Assembly (NCBI GenBank): GCA_963277665.1
Contig: OY728133.1
Location: forward strand, 386,893,962 to 386,957,961
Length of the DNA stretch: 64,000 nt
DNA from: Viscum album
Taxonomy: Eukaryota > Streptophyta > Magnoliopsida > Santalales > Viscaceae
Reading direction: 5' to 3'
Made by a program: the position numbers and the translations under genes. Under the pieces are notes generated by a model, which searched no databases, was not told the DNA's origin, and was given only the letters and a program-made list of their open reading frames with translations. Positions 22,181-35,529 of the stretch are shown piece by piece (the stretch's first letter is position 1; each line of letters opens with the position of its first letter).

Positions 22181-25100
22181 ATTTTTCTTATTTATTATAT
22201 TTTCATTTATACATGGGGTCTAATCTTAATGTTCTGATTCTAATGGTATCCTTGGGAATTAATATATATAGATGATACCCTTTTTAAATTGGTAATATAA
22301 TACAAAACATTCCAAAATTAAGTGTTCAGTATACCAAAAACTCATTCAAATATTTCCTCATTATAACATAGAGAATGAAAAAATGGGTTTTCCAAAATTA
22401 TCAGTAATAATTTGTTACAATAGAACATTCCACGAGTAAATATGAAATTATCAATATGGAATGTTAAATAATATAAAACACATTCTATTTAGTCAATAAT
22501 ATATGCCTGAAATTAATCCATGGATAATATCAATGTAATAAACTCCTAGAAAATAATTATTGAATTTTTGTTGAAGAAAATCAGTAAAATTTGATGTTAT
22601 GATATTAGAAATTATGATATCATAATAATGAAATCATTATTCCAAGACTGTTTAATGGATGGGTATGTATATTCCAAAAACCCATTCAATAATTTTTTCA
22701 AACTAATTTGTCATATGAGACATGTTGATGCATCGAGGGGTTATCTATAACCTGGCCTTACCCATCACTTAATGTCCAATGCATTCCTAATATATTTAAT
22801 GATCAATTAAATATATATATATATTATTCCTCGTCATTAAATATTCATATTGAGTAAAGAATACAAAATTATGTTGATTTTACCTGATAAATTAAATAAC
22901 TTTCATAGTAAAACCCCATATTTAAAAATGGTATATAGTTTAGACAATAAAAATTTCATGGTTGAAAAGATATATATATATTTATATATTTATTTGAGAA
23001 ATATTAAATTTCTAATGATCACATGAAATTAAATTTTTCAAAATAAATATAACAACCAAAAAAATAAGAGATAACAAATGACCATGAATTCATCACAATA
23101 TAGGTTTTTTAATAAAATCATTTCAATTGGAAAAATAATGAAAAAGGAAGTGAAATGTCAAAATAATACTTAATTTACACTTTTAATGTTATAAAAATCA
23201 TGCATAAGAACCTAAAAATTGTAAAATTTTTATGTTTATGGGGAATTATTCTATCAACATATAGGTTAAAATTATTCCATTTGACTATTTATAAATAAAT
23301 TCAAAAACATCCCTTTCAGGAAAAATTGAGAAATCCCACTATTTTTTTAAAAAAACAAGGGGGAAAATATGATTTCATTAATAATTAATTTGAGTAATAA
23401 ATTTACTTTTATAATTAAATTTTATAAAAAAATTGGCATGGAAGAAATATATTTAAGATTAAATGATAAATAAAATATTTTTTCCATTTAAACATTTAAT
23501 TTATTTATTTAAGTGAAATATATAAGAAAATATGGAATAAAATATTTACAATCCTTAAATATATTATTTGTAAAAAAAATTGGATTTTATAATGTTTATA
23601 TTATAATATTACTTTAATGAAAATTAAGTTATTCAAAAAAATCAACTTATAAAATAAATCATAACATCATTAGTAACTTTGAAATTATAAACCGTTGATA
23701 GAATATATTTTTATCGAAACATTAATCATCATGAATGATTATATATTCATGTTAAATAAATCAAATGGGATGTATATACACCACATAAATGTAAATAGGC
23801 TTATAATATCATGTAGACCTCAATAGAATATAAATTTAGACTAAATCCCATAGAAAAAACATTCCTTTAGTTGAACATGATTTAACCTCATGTATACTCA
23901 TTTTAAACATGTTATTAATTTATTCCATAACGATATTTATATTATTAACTCATATATGATCCTCTTATAACTTCTTGTCACCCATTATCTCTATTCACTT
24001 GTAATATTTAATTATTAAAATTTTTTAGTGTGTTAACGGTTTGGTTTTTTCATGTATATTTTGTCATTGATGTTATGATTCTTATGAAAGGGTTATATTT
24101 AAATTATATAAATCATTAAATTAATATTATAAATATTATATTTATCTATTATATACATTTTTTGAAACATTATTGAAATTTGGACATGGAAAATGAATCC
24201 AATAGCTTCGTGGAGGGGGTAGGTTGCACGTACACATGATAGACAATATTATTTCATTTATATGTACAACGGTTATGGAAGTGGAAAAAATATTAATTTT
24301 ATTGATTAAATTATTTTCATAATTATCATATATATCCATTATTTCAAACACTATGACTATCCATGAGATTAGATGATGTAAAACAAATTAAATTGGTTCA
24401 TGAGTCAGTAGTCTTCGGTAAATACAAGGGATGTTTTAGTTTTCCTTTTTATGGAGAAAGTGATGGATAAATATTATTATAAAAAAATAACATCTAATTA
24501 TATAGTAGATATGGGGTTTATTATATTCAATCTACTAATACATAATTTAAAGAGGTAAAATATAAACTCAAAAAAGAAATAGATTGGTGAAGATGATTAC
24601 CTTCACATAGAAAAACATCATTGGGATCTCTTATTGAGAACCATATGGTTGATATTTTGGGAATAAAATACAATATATAACTTGGATAAGGATTTTATGG
24701 ATATTTTTTTGACAGTCTTTTCGATATAAATGGCATAATAAGTGTGATGATGTTAGGGGAGGATGTGACGTTTTATAAATGAGTTGAGAGACACACTTGT
24801 AATTTTTCAATGTTTTAAAATAATTTCAAGTCACTTTATCAAATAAGTGGATCTAAAATTGATAACATTAAAACAGAATAATTCTACCATATAAATTAAA
24901 AAATATTATTCTTTCATAAAGTTTCCAAGACATTTTAAACCTTATCATTTTAGGTTAATCCCCTTGTTAACCTGTTTTAACCTTAACTGTGACGGAATGT
25001 TTTTACAGTTTTTACTATTCATTATGACCAAAAATAAAATTTTCTATATTATAAAATTTGGAAATTTTGATTTAAAATATCTAATAAAATTTTCAAATTC

Positions 25101-25667
25101 AACTTACAATGGTTTAAATATATAATTTAAAAATACTCTCAATGCTTGTCAAAAATGGTTTTTCATGAATTTTATTTTTCAAACATAAGATGATCTTACA
25201 TGAACTATATGAATTTTAATAATAATTATATGAATATAAATGAATATATTATTATATAGTAAATAAATTTCATTTAAGTTATTTATCAATAATTTTTATT
25301 TTAATTAATAAAATTGATGGACATTATTCCTTAAGAAATAGTTTTTTTGAAAATATTTTTTTACCTATAAAATATCTAATATATATCAAATTTATTTTCA
25401 ATAAATAGTTATTTAAACATATTAAAAAATATTATTTATATAAAATAATTACCTGTTATATACTTCATTTTCAATCAGTCTTAAAAGATTATTTCTTATG
25501 GAAAATTTCAAAAAATCATTCTAGGATTATTTTCACCAACTAAGTTCAAAAGTGATATTCATACAATCAATTTATTATTTCCATTCCACGAAATATTAAA
25601 ATTTAAATTTTATTACAGATTTATAATAAAAATTTACTTAATTTATTTTATACCCTAATTTGATATT
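22181..25667 (-). repeat. Element D 3' LTR (left copy), about 3.5 kb
   Basis: Aligns by eye with 43730-47213: shared landmarks are AATCCATGGATAAT (22515 and 44065), TCGTGGAG..GTAGGT (24208 and 45740), TTATCATTTTAGGTTAA (24942 and 46479) and TTCATTATGACCAAAAAT (25018 and 46556). On the minus strand an AGGAGGGAATAA purine run (25667-25678) precedes the LTR start. A minus-strand TATAAAA lies near 24771-24777. Confidence 0.8.
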
Positions 25668-25739
25668 ATTCCCTCCTACAAAATTTTTTTCAAAAAAATT
25701 TCATGGATATTACTTTTGAAACAAATAATGATTGTTCTT

Positions 25740-26860
25740 TATTCATACCATAATCTAGTTCCCTTGTTGATTTGTCCATTTTATGATATATCCAAAGTAG
25801 CTTTTCCAGTCGAGTCATCTAATCCCTTAATTCCTGCTCTATAGTGTCAAAAATATTTAAGGGATCTTCACAGTAAGATATATCATATTATAATTCTATT
25901 TCGTAATAGGTGAGAACATACATTGGGTCTAGAATGTACATACTAATCAATTATATATATAATAAATCATGTACTTTATATAGGATAGGTGTAATTTTCA
26001 AATTTTAAGCCACATATCCAATTATTTCTTGAATTTCAAAAGTTATGATGTCTTGGGGATCAGGTTCCCTTTCTTATTGAACATTATAACACCTCTATGG
26101 GGAGATACATTAAAGAAAACATGATCTCCCACTTGAAATTACAAATTCTTTCTTTAGTTTTAAAAATAACTTCATTTCCTTTTTGAGATAATCTAATAAA
26201 ATCTAGAATAAAAATTACCTTTATAGTTTTATCCTCAATAAGTTATAGGCCTATAAGTGTCCATTCAGTAACGTCATCCCAACAAATTGGAGTACTACAT
26301 CTCTTACCATATTATTCTATATACGATTCTATTTGAATACTTGTATGGAAGTAATTGTTTTATTAAGACTCTTAAAAATGTAAATATTATTCCCAAATAT
26401 CATCAAAGTCTAGTGGGAATGATATCAACATATATTATATTCTTTAAATAGCCTATTTGGACTATCAATTAGACTTTGGATGATATACAGTGCTCAAATG
26501 ATGCTCAATATCATGGGCCTTATAGAGACTTCTCCAAAATTTAGAAGTAAATAATTGATAAATATTAGACTCAATTAAATGAGGTTATCCATGAAGTCAT
26601 ATAAAATCATTAATAAATAACCATTCAAGGATATTAATAGTTAAATATCCTCTTATATCAAATTAATGTTCATATTTCATTAGTTGATAAATAAAACCCA
26701 TATTGCATCATTATTTCTAGGAGTCTTTGGTAATTCAGTGATAAAGTTCATAGTAATGTCATCCCTTTTCTACAAAGTAAAAGGTAAAGTATGCATAAAT
26801 CCTATATGGTTCTTTCTCTCATCATTTTCCATCTGAAAATTCAATAATCTTGATATGTAA
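25740..26860 (-). pseudogene. pol: Element D integrase and C-terminal domain
   Basis: Read from right to left: DDITMNFITELPKTP and NNDAIWVLFIN (catalytic core start; the first Asp of TMDF is Asn here), FTSKFWRSLYKAHDIEH then LSTVYHPK, and VGDHVFFNVSPHRGVIMF then NKKGNLIPK near 26050-26130. A chromodomain-like tail (EDPLNIFDTIEQ, LEKLLWIYHK) lies near 25760-25870. Many stops and shifts. It would insert the cDNA. Confidence 0.9.
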
Positions 26861-27299
26861 CAAGTAATTTCTCACTTCATATTATCTTAGAATTTTTTTC
26901 CATCAAATCCTTATTCATCGTGTTTCTACCACAGTTTATAAATAAATTTTACCTAGGAGAATCATACAATAATTCCATTCCTAGTTCAAGAATAATTGTA
27001 ACACATAATATCTTTCCAAATTTCATAATTCCTTCTTCATATATGAAGTTTTCAAATATCTAACCCTTCACATATTTAATTTAATTTTGAAAATACTCAT
27101 CATCATGATAATAATTTTTTATATTTTTTAATAAATATTTTTTTAATCATTTTTAAAATGGGTTATGTTTCCCTTTCCTTAATTATTCCCAAATACTTAT
27201 TTATTAATTAATTGATCACTGGATCTCTTTTAATAATTATTTTTCTTAGTACTCCATGGTTTTTTTCAATACATCTACTTTCTTGTCTTCCTTCCCTAG

Positions 27300-27648
27300 G
27301 TACTAGTGTATTGAGAAATCATAATCCTTTTATTCAAGCCATCACCTTTTGCACGTGTTGATCTCTTTCTAGAAAAATATTTATTTTAGGCTTTTATAGA
27401 TTGAGTATATCTCCCAATGTTAACTGTAGATATAATTTATACATATCTTCAAATCAATTATTATTGATTCCAACTCATGATCTTGTGTTAAATAGTCTTT
27501 TTCATGATTCCTATAATTCATTAATATATATGAAATAACATTATCATTATTCATAAGGAAACAATCGATTCCCTTCTTCAATGAATCACTATATATCATA
27601 AGACCATTATTTCCTGGTAGTATAGTGAAAATCATATCATTGAACAAC
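27300..27648 (-). pseudogene. pol: Element D RNase H domain
   Basis: A stop-free minus-strand stretch from 27647 to 27420 reads FTILPGNNGLMIYSDS, then KKGIDCFLMNNDNVISY, then YRNHEKDYLTQDHELESI. These match the family's first two RNase H blocks: the first Asp (YSD) and the Glu (HELE) are still present. It begins only a few codons from the border with element C, and its upstream connection sits on the other side of C at about 40670. Confidence 0.9.
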
Positions 27649-30586
27649 TATAGCTACCCTCACATTTCATATAATAACATTTCATCATTTTTTTAGAACA
27701 CTTAATACATTACAGAAACATATTTCCAAAGACTATATCATCCTAGTTCCTTTGGAATCATGGAAACGTAAAATCTAATACAGAAGTGAGATAAATTATC
27801 TCTAACCCGGTCCTCCATGACTATAAAAATTCGTAGACATATCATAAATAATACATATTATCATAACCGAGGGGGGAAACAAAAAAATAGATAATCTTAG
27901 ATTCTCAGTAAGGGTATTAATGGGAGATATTTAAGCATTAAAATGAACATAGTGGTATGGGAATGTGATAATAACATTAGAATATCATTCCTTGTATATC
28001 AATGATCACTAATATAAATCATGGATTAAATAATGGATGTTCATAAGACATGAATAATTAGGGAATCAAGAGAATAATACACAAAATACTAATATATGAA
28101 AAACACATGGAATTTTTTGCATACACATATTCATAGAAAATCCCATGTCAGCGCTACCTAGAAAGAACTTTAAAAAATGTTATTATTTGTCTAATCACTC
28201 ATCTACCTACTTCGGATATGGGATAAAATACCTTGTTCCCTCTTATTTTTAGGCATCTTCTATAACCCGTGTACCCTCTTACTTTTAGGATTGGACTATA
28301 ACATGTGAACATATTTATTTTCAGGCTTATCCTACAACTCTTATACCTTATTATTTTCAGTTTTGTGAAACAACCTGTGTACCCTTTGTTCTTTTATACC
28401 ATTTATCCTCACTAAATGCATTGGAGGGAGATATAGGTCTCGCCAATCACATAGTGAAATTATTTATATGTGTTCCAAAAGATCATAAACAATCATTTCA
28501 TAACCATTGAAATGAATATGGAATCAAAAAAATTTAGGAATAACATAACCACTGTAAAAAAATAAAGGTTTCACAATCACTTCATTAAAGGGATACCCAT
28601 TAAAATAAGTGGGTTTCATTAGAATATAGATAGTTAAAAAGAAATGAGTTTCATTAATACCATACCATCAATACATAAACCATTTATAGAAATAATATGA
28701 ATAGATCCTTTTAATCATTACCCTATAAAGGCATGAGTAAAACTAATAAATGTTATTTTAGGTGGTAAAAAATTGGGGAAGATATTTGAAAATAATTTCC
28801 TGAGGGAATTTTTTTTTATTCTTTGAAAAAAAAATTTATAACATATAACATTTTTAAAAAAAAAATTATTTAAAATAATCGTGAAAATTTATAATGGATT
28901 CTGCGATAAAATATTGAAAATTTCTTTCTTGAGAATGCACTAAAAATATGAAGAAATATTGACATTTTTGGAAACTATTTTTTTGAGAATACATTGAAAA
29001 CTTATATAGGAATTTTTTGAATCATTTAAATTATTTTTCTTTGAAAAAAACCCTTTGAAAACATATAATGGAATTTCTAAAATGTTTCTAAATCACTTTT
29101 TAAATATAAATTCTTTGGAAAACCATTTAAAAATAAAAAAATCCATAATATTATGAAAACCATTTTCTTTTAGAAAATAATCATGTGAAATTACAATGTA
29201 AGCATAAAAGAAATTATTGTCTTGAAGGTGGGTAAGTCCATACTTTTCTAACACTCTTTTTGCACCATAAAGGATTAAAAAAGTGTTTTGATAGGAATAT
29301 GAAAAGAATATTCCTTTTAAAAACATTTTTTTCGAAATGTTAAAAATCGGTAAAAATTTCTTTCAAACATCATAAGATAATTGTAATAATTTTTTTTATT
29401 TTTTTTGAAAAAAAATGATTTCAGAAGTACATATTTTTCTGACTGGAAGGAGAAATAATGTTGGATTTTATAAAAACATTTTATTATTTACATTAGGTAC
29501 CAAATATTTTTAAAAACAAATATTACCATTACATAGATATGACATAAATAAAAAATATTTAATATAATTAATGAGATTTATTGATATATGTATCATAATG
29601 TTTCATCAATGGAAGTATAATCATAAATATTATCGATAAATGATGAGAATACAGAAATAAACTGATTCCACTTTGGTTACATTGAATTATAATAAAATGA
29701 AAATAATAACATTACATGAAGATTAAAATAACATTAAAATATTTATAGTCATGATGTAGCATATAAAAGGTAGTATATACACCTCATTGCAAAATATATG
29801 AGTATAACATGACATGTGTCTCAAAGAAAGAAAAAATGAGACAAAATTAATTTACAAATTTGGTAACATTTGAAACATAAACCCCATGAAAGAAATATAA
29901 TCTAATGGATATATAAATATCCATAAATATATGTATTAGAATCATATAATACATATAAGGGAGTTATAAAAACAACATATAAGAAATATTATGTGAACTT
30001 GGATTGTGTCTCATAGAAAATAAATATGAGACAAGAAAACCCTTAATGCTTAAGTAACATTAGAATTTTGATCCACATGAAAGTTTAGATACAATTAAAT
30101 ATTTGAATATAATTAAATAATGTAAATTAATTAAAATATTTCCATAGGTTATTATATACACCACACAATATAAGGGAGTGGTGAATATGGCAGGTATCTC
30201 ATGGAAATAAAAGTGAGAATAAATTCCCTTACCTTAAGTCTTGAGTTTCATTATACATTCTCAAAAATCTTGTATATTAAATATAATATTATTATAAATA
30301 TGACATAGAAATATATTCTTATATCTAATATCATATATGATTCACTTATTAATTTCTATTACTCGTTAATAATAATATCGTTTTAATATAATGTTTCAGG
30401 TAATAACTGCTTTATTTACCGTAAGTGTTTTGACTTGTTATTCTTGATCATATTACATAGATCACGATTTACTTATTTCAATAATGTAAAACACTATTTA
30501 AATATACGATATATTTATTATATAAATGTTTATAGTAATATTTAAAATATAAAAATAATAACTCAAAATACAACATTCATGAAGAT

Positions 30587-30615
30587 GGTAGGCCATACGT
30601 ATGCACGAACATTAC
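30587..30615. promoter_or_regulatory. Conserved island in the element C LTR
   Basis: GGTAGGCCATACGTATGCAC lies in otherwise AT-decayed LTR. The equivalent places read GGTAGGCCGTAAGTACGCAT (38517), GGTAGGTTGCACGTACACAT (24218) and GTAGGTCGTACATATGCATG (45751). Conserved across two element families. Role unknown; a leader or regulatory element is inferred. Confidence 0.45.
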
Positions 30616-30663
30616 TTTTGTTTTATTATCTTATTGAATGAAATAATGTAAATAAAATATTTG

Positions 30664-30680
30664 TATATATATATATATTA
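30664..30680. repeat. TA microsatellite in the element C left LTR
   Basis: A run of TA dinucleotides. The equivalent place in the right LTR (38587-38606) also holds a TA run of different length, so the array predates divergence of the two LTRs or expanded in both. Confidence 0.8.
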
Positions 30681-31339
30681 GCATTAAATTATATTTATTA
30701 TTTAATAAATATCATATAATTTTACTAATCTCAACCTTAATACATTCCATGTAAAGTGAGCACGAATCGCGTCCCTTTGAGGAGGTAGTAGTCCACACTT
30801 CCACAAACGAAGATATCACATATCCACAATATGGAAATAATGAAGTTATATGTTATATAAAAAATTTAAAAGAATAAAAAAAATCATAAAAATTATATAA
30901 AACAAGATTTTAAATCATAATTCCCACCCAAGAGAGGCAGTAATTGAAAAACCAACCACATCCTTTCATGAGGCGGTAGTTCCCTATACACAAGAACCAT
31001 AAGTTCATTACCCAATATATGGAAGTGTGTGTAAGTGTATGTATAACCCTTAGAATAAAAAAATTCAGTGTATTTAGGATAATTGTTTTATTATATAAAC
31101 ATCGAATAAGAATATTTTATGTGGTGGGTAATGGAAATAAAACAAAGAAGTAAAGGGAAGGAATTTACCACTTCATTAAAAATTTACTATTGGTTTTCAC
31201 ATAAGGGATTACTTGGATGATTTTATGCCCAAGGGAGTATTCTAATAGAAATGGATGGGTTTTGGGAGATAATTTTATTATATTTTTTTATGATAAAAAT
31301 ATCTTGAGAGGTGTGAATAAGTGGGAGTGGTGAGTTCCC

Positions 31340-31347
31340 TTTTTATA
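31340..31347 (-). promoter_or_regulatory. TATA box of the element C LTR (left copy)
   Basis: The minus strand reads CACTATAAAAAGGGAACTC. The right LTR has AATATAAAAAGAGAAGTC at 39271-39278. It lies about 1.4 kb from the LTR's minus-strand start, so U3 would be 1.4 kb and the transcribed part of the LTR about 3.7 kb. Confidence 0.6.
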
Positions 31348-32749
31348 GTGGAGGCAGAGTGACATTCTTGTAAATTTTTGAAAAGTGAATTCCAACAACA
31401 TTATTCCTATGAAGAGTGGATCAAATAATGCTTAAAATACATTAAAATAGAGGATAAGGTCAATATTATTCTATAAAATATCTCTTGTACATGTTTATAG
31501 GTCATTTGGCCCTTATGTTTAAGGTTTAGTCCCCGGTTAAGAAACATTTCTTTTTAATCGCTGTAAGTAATTTTAAATAAATTGAAAATTCATTTTAGAA
31601 AAAAAAATATCTTAACCTTATTATAAATTATAAATTATTATGATTAAAAATATGGAATTCATTTTTCTAAATTAGAAACTCATTTTTAGTATAAAATAAT
31701 TTAAATATAATCACTCAGACGGGATGACAATGGGGGGTTTATAGAAAAATGTTCCAAAAATTATTACTATTTATATCTAATTTAAAAGTGGAATTGATCA
31801 CAATTAACTAAACTGGATTAATTTATGTATAATTTATATAATTAAAATTTAAAAATAATTATAAATATAAATTAACCTTATAACTAAATTAGACAAAAAA
31901 TAGTTTTGGAATTAAAATTCATTATTTTAACTATTCATTAAGTAATTAATCTTCACAGAAAAACACCTAAAAATACACATGACCTATTTTTTATGTTTAA
32001 ATTTAAAAAATATACTATATTTTTAAATATAAAATTTATAAAATTTCCATAATTTTTATTTAAAATAGGTTCTCTATTAAAAGGTGTTAAAAATGCCTTG
32101 AAAATGTATAGGATTTTATATGTATTATTGGGTTTGTTCCTATCTTATTTATATAAAACATATTTGAAATTTATTAAAACAAAATATATTTGAAAATATA
32201 ATAATATATATATTTCATTAATGTTATTAAAAAATAAAAATTAATTCAATTTATTAGGAAAAATATTCCTTTTTTAGCATAAAAGTTGTTTTTATAAAAA
32301 CATTCACTTTATGTTAAATTGGATATTATATTAATTTAGAAATAATTTTAAAAAATAAATTAAAAATGTATTTTTATAAGTTATTTAATCATATTCATAG
32401 GCACAAATATAAATTCTAGGTTAAATTTTATTATTTTAAATAATAATATTTTTAATCATATGTAATTTTCCTTTAAAACTAGGTCTTGTGTGTTATGCAA
32501 GACATCAAGGATACTAAGTCTTGTGTGTGACATAAGCTGAAATTAGTTTTTCATTTAAAGAGAGATAAAAGTTTTATTTCTTGTATAAAATACTTACTTG
32601 TTATTTCATATAACTCAATCCAAACTTAGTACTTTAAAATATATTTATATATATATATATTGTTTTTTCTTGTTATGTGAAATGGTAAATATGAAAAAGA
32701 TTAAATTAAATAAAAAAATCTATATTTCAATAAATCATAGGGTATTACA

Positions 32750-32760
32750 TTTTTCCCACA
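32750..32760 (-). other. Element C polypurine tract
   Basis: The minus strand reads TGTGGGAAAAA immediately before TGTAATACCC, the LTR start. Position and purine content fit the plus-strand primer. Confidence 0.7.
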
Positions 32761-33960
32761 TTTAAATTAGTTTCTACCTATATTTTTTGGGTTATTAAAT
32801 GTTTAATAATTTTATGTTCATTTTTTAGAAACTCTAATCATAACAATGAATACTAAAATGTCCTTTAAAAAGGAAAACCTGGAAACATAACAGTTACTCA
32901 AGGTAACACATAACTAGGTTTCCATATTTTAGAACATAGGTGGAAAGTAAAAACAATGACATGAAATAGAAATATAACTATAAATTTATGATGGACAATG
33001 ATATATAACATGGTTAGGGTAATGGTTACAATCATAAATCCATAAATCTATGATGATCTAAGTGGCTATTTGATTCATCAAAAATGATGGTACTTGGATA
33101 ATATTTTTTTTTCAATGCACTTTTTCCTAAAGTTGAAGAACATTAACGATAATATGTAAATTATTTTATTCCAATCTATACGGACAAGATCACCCTTTGG
33201 TTTCTCCTTGATCAATTCTCACTTTATTTCTTTCTTCTGGGAATGAAGATGAATGTTTCATTTCTGAAGAACATATAGTTAGTGAGATCGATAAATATAA
33301 TGATAAGTTATTTCATATGTCACTTTTTATACCAAAAAAAGGTTATAAAAAGTTATCAAATATTCCATAATCCTCAACTATTGAGATAATACTTTAATCT
33401 CACAAAACATCATCTGAATTTTAACATAAAATTTCCATAAATGGTTAACCATATAAACCTTCATAAATATGAAAATAAAAAACATTATAAAAAAGTTCAT
33501 GAAATCATCTTAACATTGATCCCCATATAGCACAAATACGATCTTAGTTTTGACATTCCAAACATGTGAATACAATAATCATATATTATATTGAAACATG
33601 GTAATAACTTTAATTACCATAAATCCTTTTTGTAAACATATGTGCTTCCAATAGATAACTCACACTTTATTCATTATATAGGATCTTATCTTAAAAAACT
33701 ATTCTATTGGAATCCTGGGTTCATCCTTATAAATATATAAAATCATTGTGATTTCATTAATCCAAAATTCATTTAGAGAGATATAATCAATGCTTAAACT
33801 CATATCATGTTCCACTAAATGATAAACCCTATGATTTTCATACATTATATTTTTCTTATATCCTAGAGTAAATTTCCCTCTATAAAGTTCCAAAATTATA
33901 AATGATCACATCACCCATTATGATATCAAATTATCTCCTTATTTCATTTGTCTTTAGACT
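32761..33960. other. Element C interior, no recognised domain
   Basis: AT-rich. The longest stop-free minus-strand stretch (33699-33893) starts MELYRGKFTLGYKKN and matches no family I recognise. RT and integrase motifs were looked for on both strands and not found. It could be a residue of pol beyond recognition or a non-coding LARD-like interior. Confidence 0.5.
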
Positions 33961-35500
33961 TCATTGGTCATGATCACCAATATTATCCATTGGATTTGGG
34001 ACCTTTTTGAAAAGTATCCCAAACTCTCTACAATTGAAACACTGATGTTTTAGAGGTGCATTCTATGGATTCTTTTCATTACTCACTTCATTATATTAGT
34101 TTTTCCAATAACTTTGAAATTTATCCGCTAAATGTCCTTCATTTACACACTAAAAAAAAATTAAAATTTCACATTAATAAAATTCCCTCCATTATTCATC
34201 CCATAGTTTGATCATAAAGGAAGTCTCATCTTATTTTCTCCATGGTTTTAAGATTTTCCTTTGAAATACAACTTATTATTATTATTAAAATTATGATATT
34301 GATACGTAACTCCAAACTCAATTTCAACTTTTATTTCCCAATGAATAATATCATTTTATATACAATAGTCTATTGTGTCCAATTGCCTTTCGAGACTTGG
34401 GTTTAGACCAATGAATAACCTCTTAACCTTAATTTCTATTTAAATAATAATTCCAAAAGTGTACCTTGCACATCTTGTGAAATTATCCTTATATGTACCA
34501 AGAGATTCATTATCATTTTTCTTCAACTCAAGGAACTCCTTTTCCATTTTTCAATAAAGAACATGAGTAATGTAAATATGGAATAATAAGTTCTTGAACT
34601 CATCACAATCCATGGATTTAATTTAACCTTAGGTCTTTATATTCTTGATTAGAGTCCACCATTGGTCTACTTCACCTTCCAACCGATAACAGCCAGAATA
34701 AATTTCTCATGTTCTGAACACTGTATAATTGAGAATATCTTTTTAGTTGTACTGATCTAGTGTTAAGTAAAAAGTGGATCAGAAGACCAGCTGAAAGAAG
34801 GTGGATGTTTCCTAAAAAAACTCAAGAGAAATTTGTACCCTCCTTTTCTTGTTTGGAAGCTCCTAGTTATTCATATCTTGAGAAATATGGGCGATCATAC
34901 AAAAAATATGTTCATTCCAATTCATATATAATTTATATGCTCGATAGTACAATAGTTGCATTATCTATCACAATCATCATTAACATGGTTACTACAGTTT
35001 CTACCTGTTAACTAAAACCGAAAAGCATATAGTAAGAAACAATTATCATAGTGAGGAACCAGATAATCATGAAACAACACTTACAAGATGTCTAATTTAT
35101 GACAATTTCCTTTATCAATGTCATCCTAGTATTATCCTAGGTTATTCATAGACATCTTATTTATAAATCCTTCATAATCATTAATGAAGAGTTTGAAAAT
35201 TTCCAAAGAATATCCTATAGAAGTTTCAAACTAGGTCCACATTAATGTCTATTTTCATTTACTTGGTTATGCTTGAGTCAGGCCTAACACACCTTGATGG
35301 AGTTGTTACCACCGGGTACATCAATTTTAGAACCAAGTCCACTTGTATTATCTATACATGGATTATTTCTAAGGAAACCACTCACTCTACCCTTTAACAA
35401 AATTCTAAGATATTTTCTTATACTTTACCTTATCCTTAGACATATCCTTAGATATATCATTATCGTTCTCACTAATTTTTTCGCATCCTAGTTTCCAAAG
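33960..35500 (-). pseudogene. gag: Element C gag-like gene with two zinc knuckles
   Basis: On the minus strand CVNEGHLADKF (34150-34118), where the family ends in Cys, is followed about 110 bases later by CFNCREFGILFKKV (34041-34000), where the His and last Cys are lost. Two CCHC knuckles in a row near the gag C terminus occur in Ty3/gypsy gag. The capsid part further right is not readable with confidence. It would form the virus-like particle and bind RNA. Confidence 0.7.
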
Positions 35501-35513
35501 GTCAAAGAAACAA

Positions 35514-35528
35514 TTTCACTGATACCAA
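35514..35528 (-). other. Element C primer binding site (tRNA-Met type)
   Basis: The minus strand reads TTGGTATCAGTGAAA beginning two bases inside the right LTR edge. The first ten bases (TTGGTATCAG) equal the plant initiator tRNA-Met primer site. This fixes the right LTR as the 5' LTR and the element as minus-strand. Confidence 0.8.
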
Positions 35529-35529
35529 T

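Larger units (their letters stand above)
27649..32749 (-). repeat. Element C 3' LTR (left copy), 5.1 kb
   Basis: The minus-strand start TGTAATACCC (32749 downward) and the end (TATAGCTACCC on the + strand at 27649) are near-inverse ends. Landmarks shared with 35530-40663 include TCCACACTTCCACAAACGAAG (30793 and 38718), GGGATGACAAT (31720 and 39650), TTGGCCCTTA (31507 and 39436) and GACATAAGCT versus AACATAAGCT (32528 and 40456). The small open frames inside have no recognisable similarity. Confidence 0.88.

Noticed and set aside
32750..32900. Extension of the element C LTRs past 32749 and 40663.
   Set aside because: Apparent similarity beyond these points is AT-rich chance: 40664 onward reads as element D pol, whereas 32750 onward is polypurine tract and interior.
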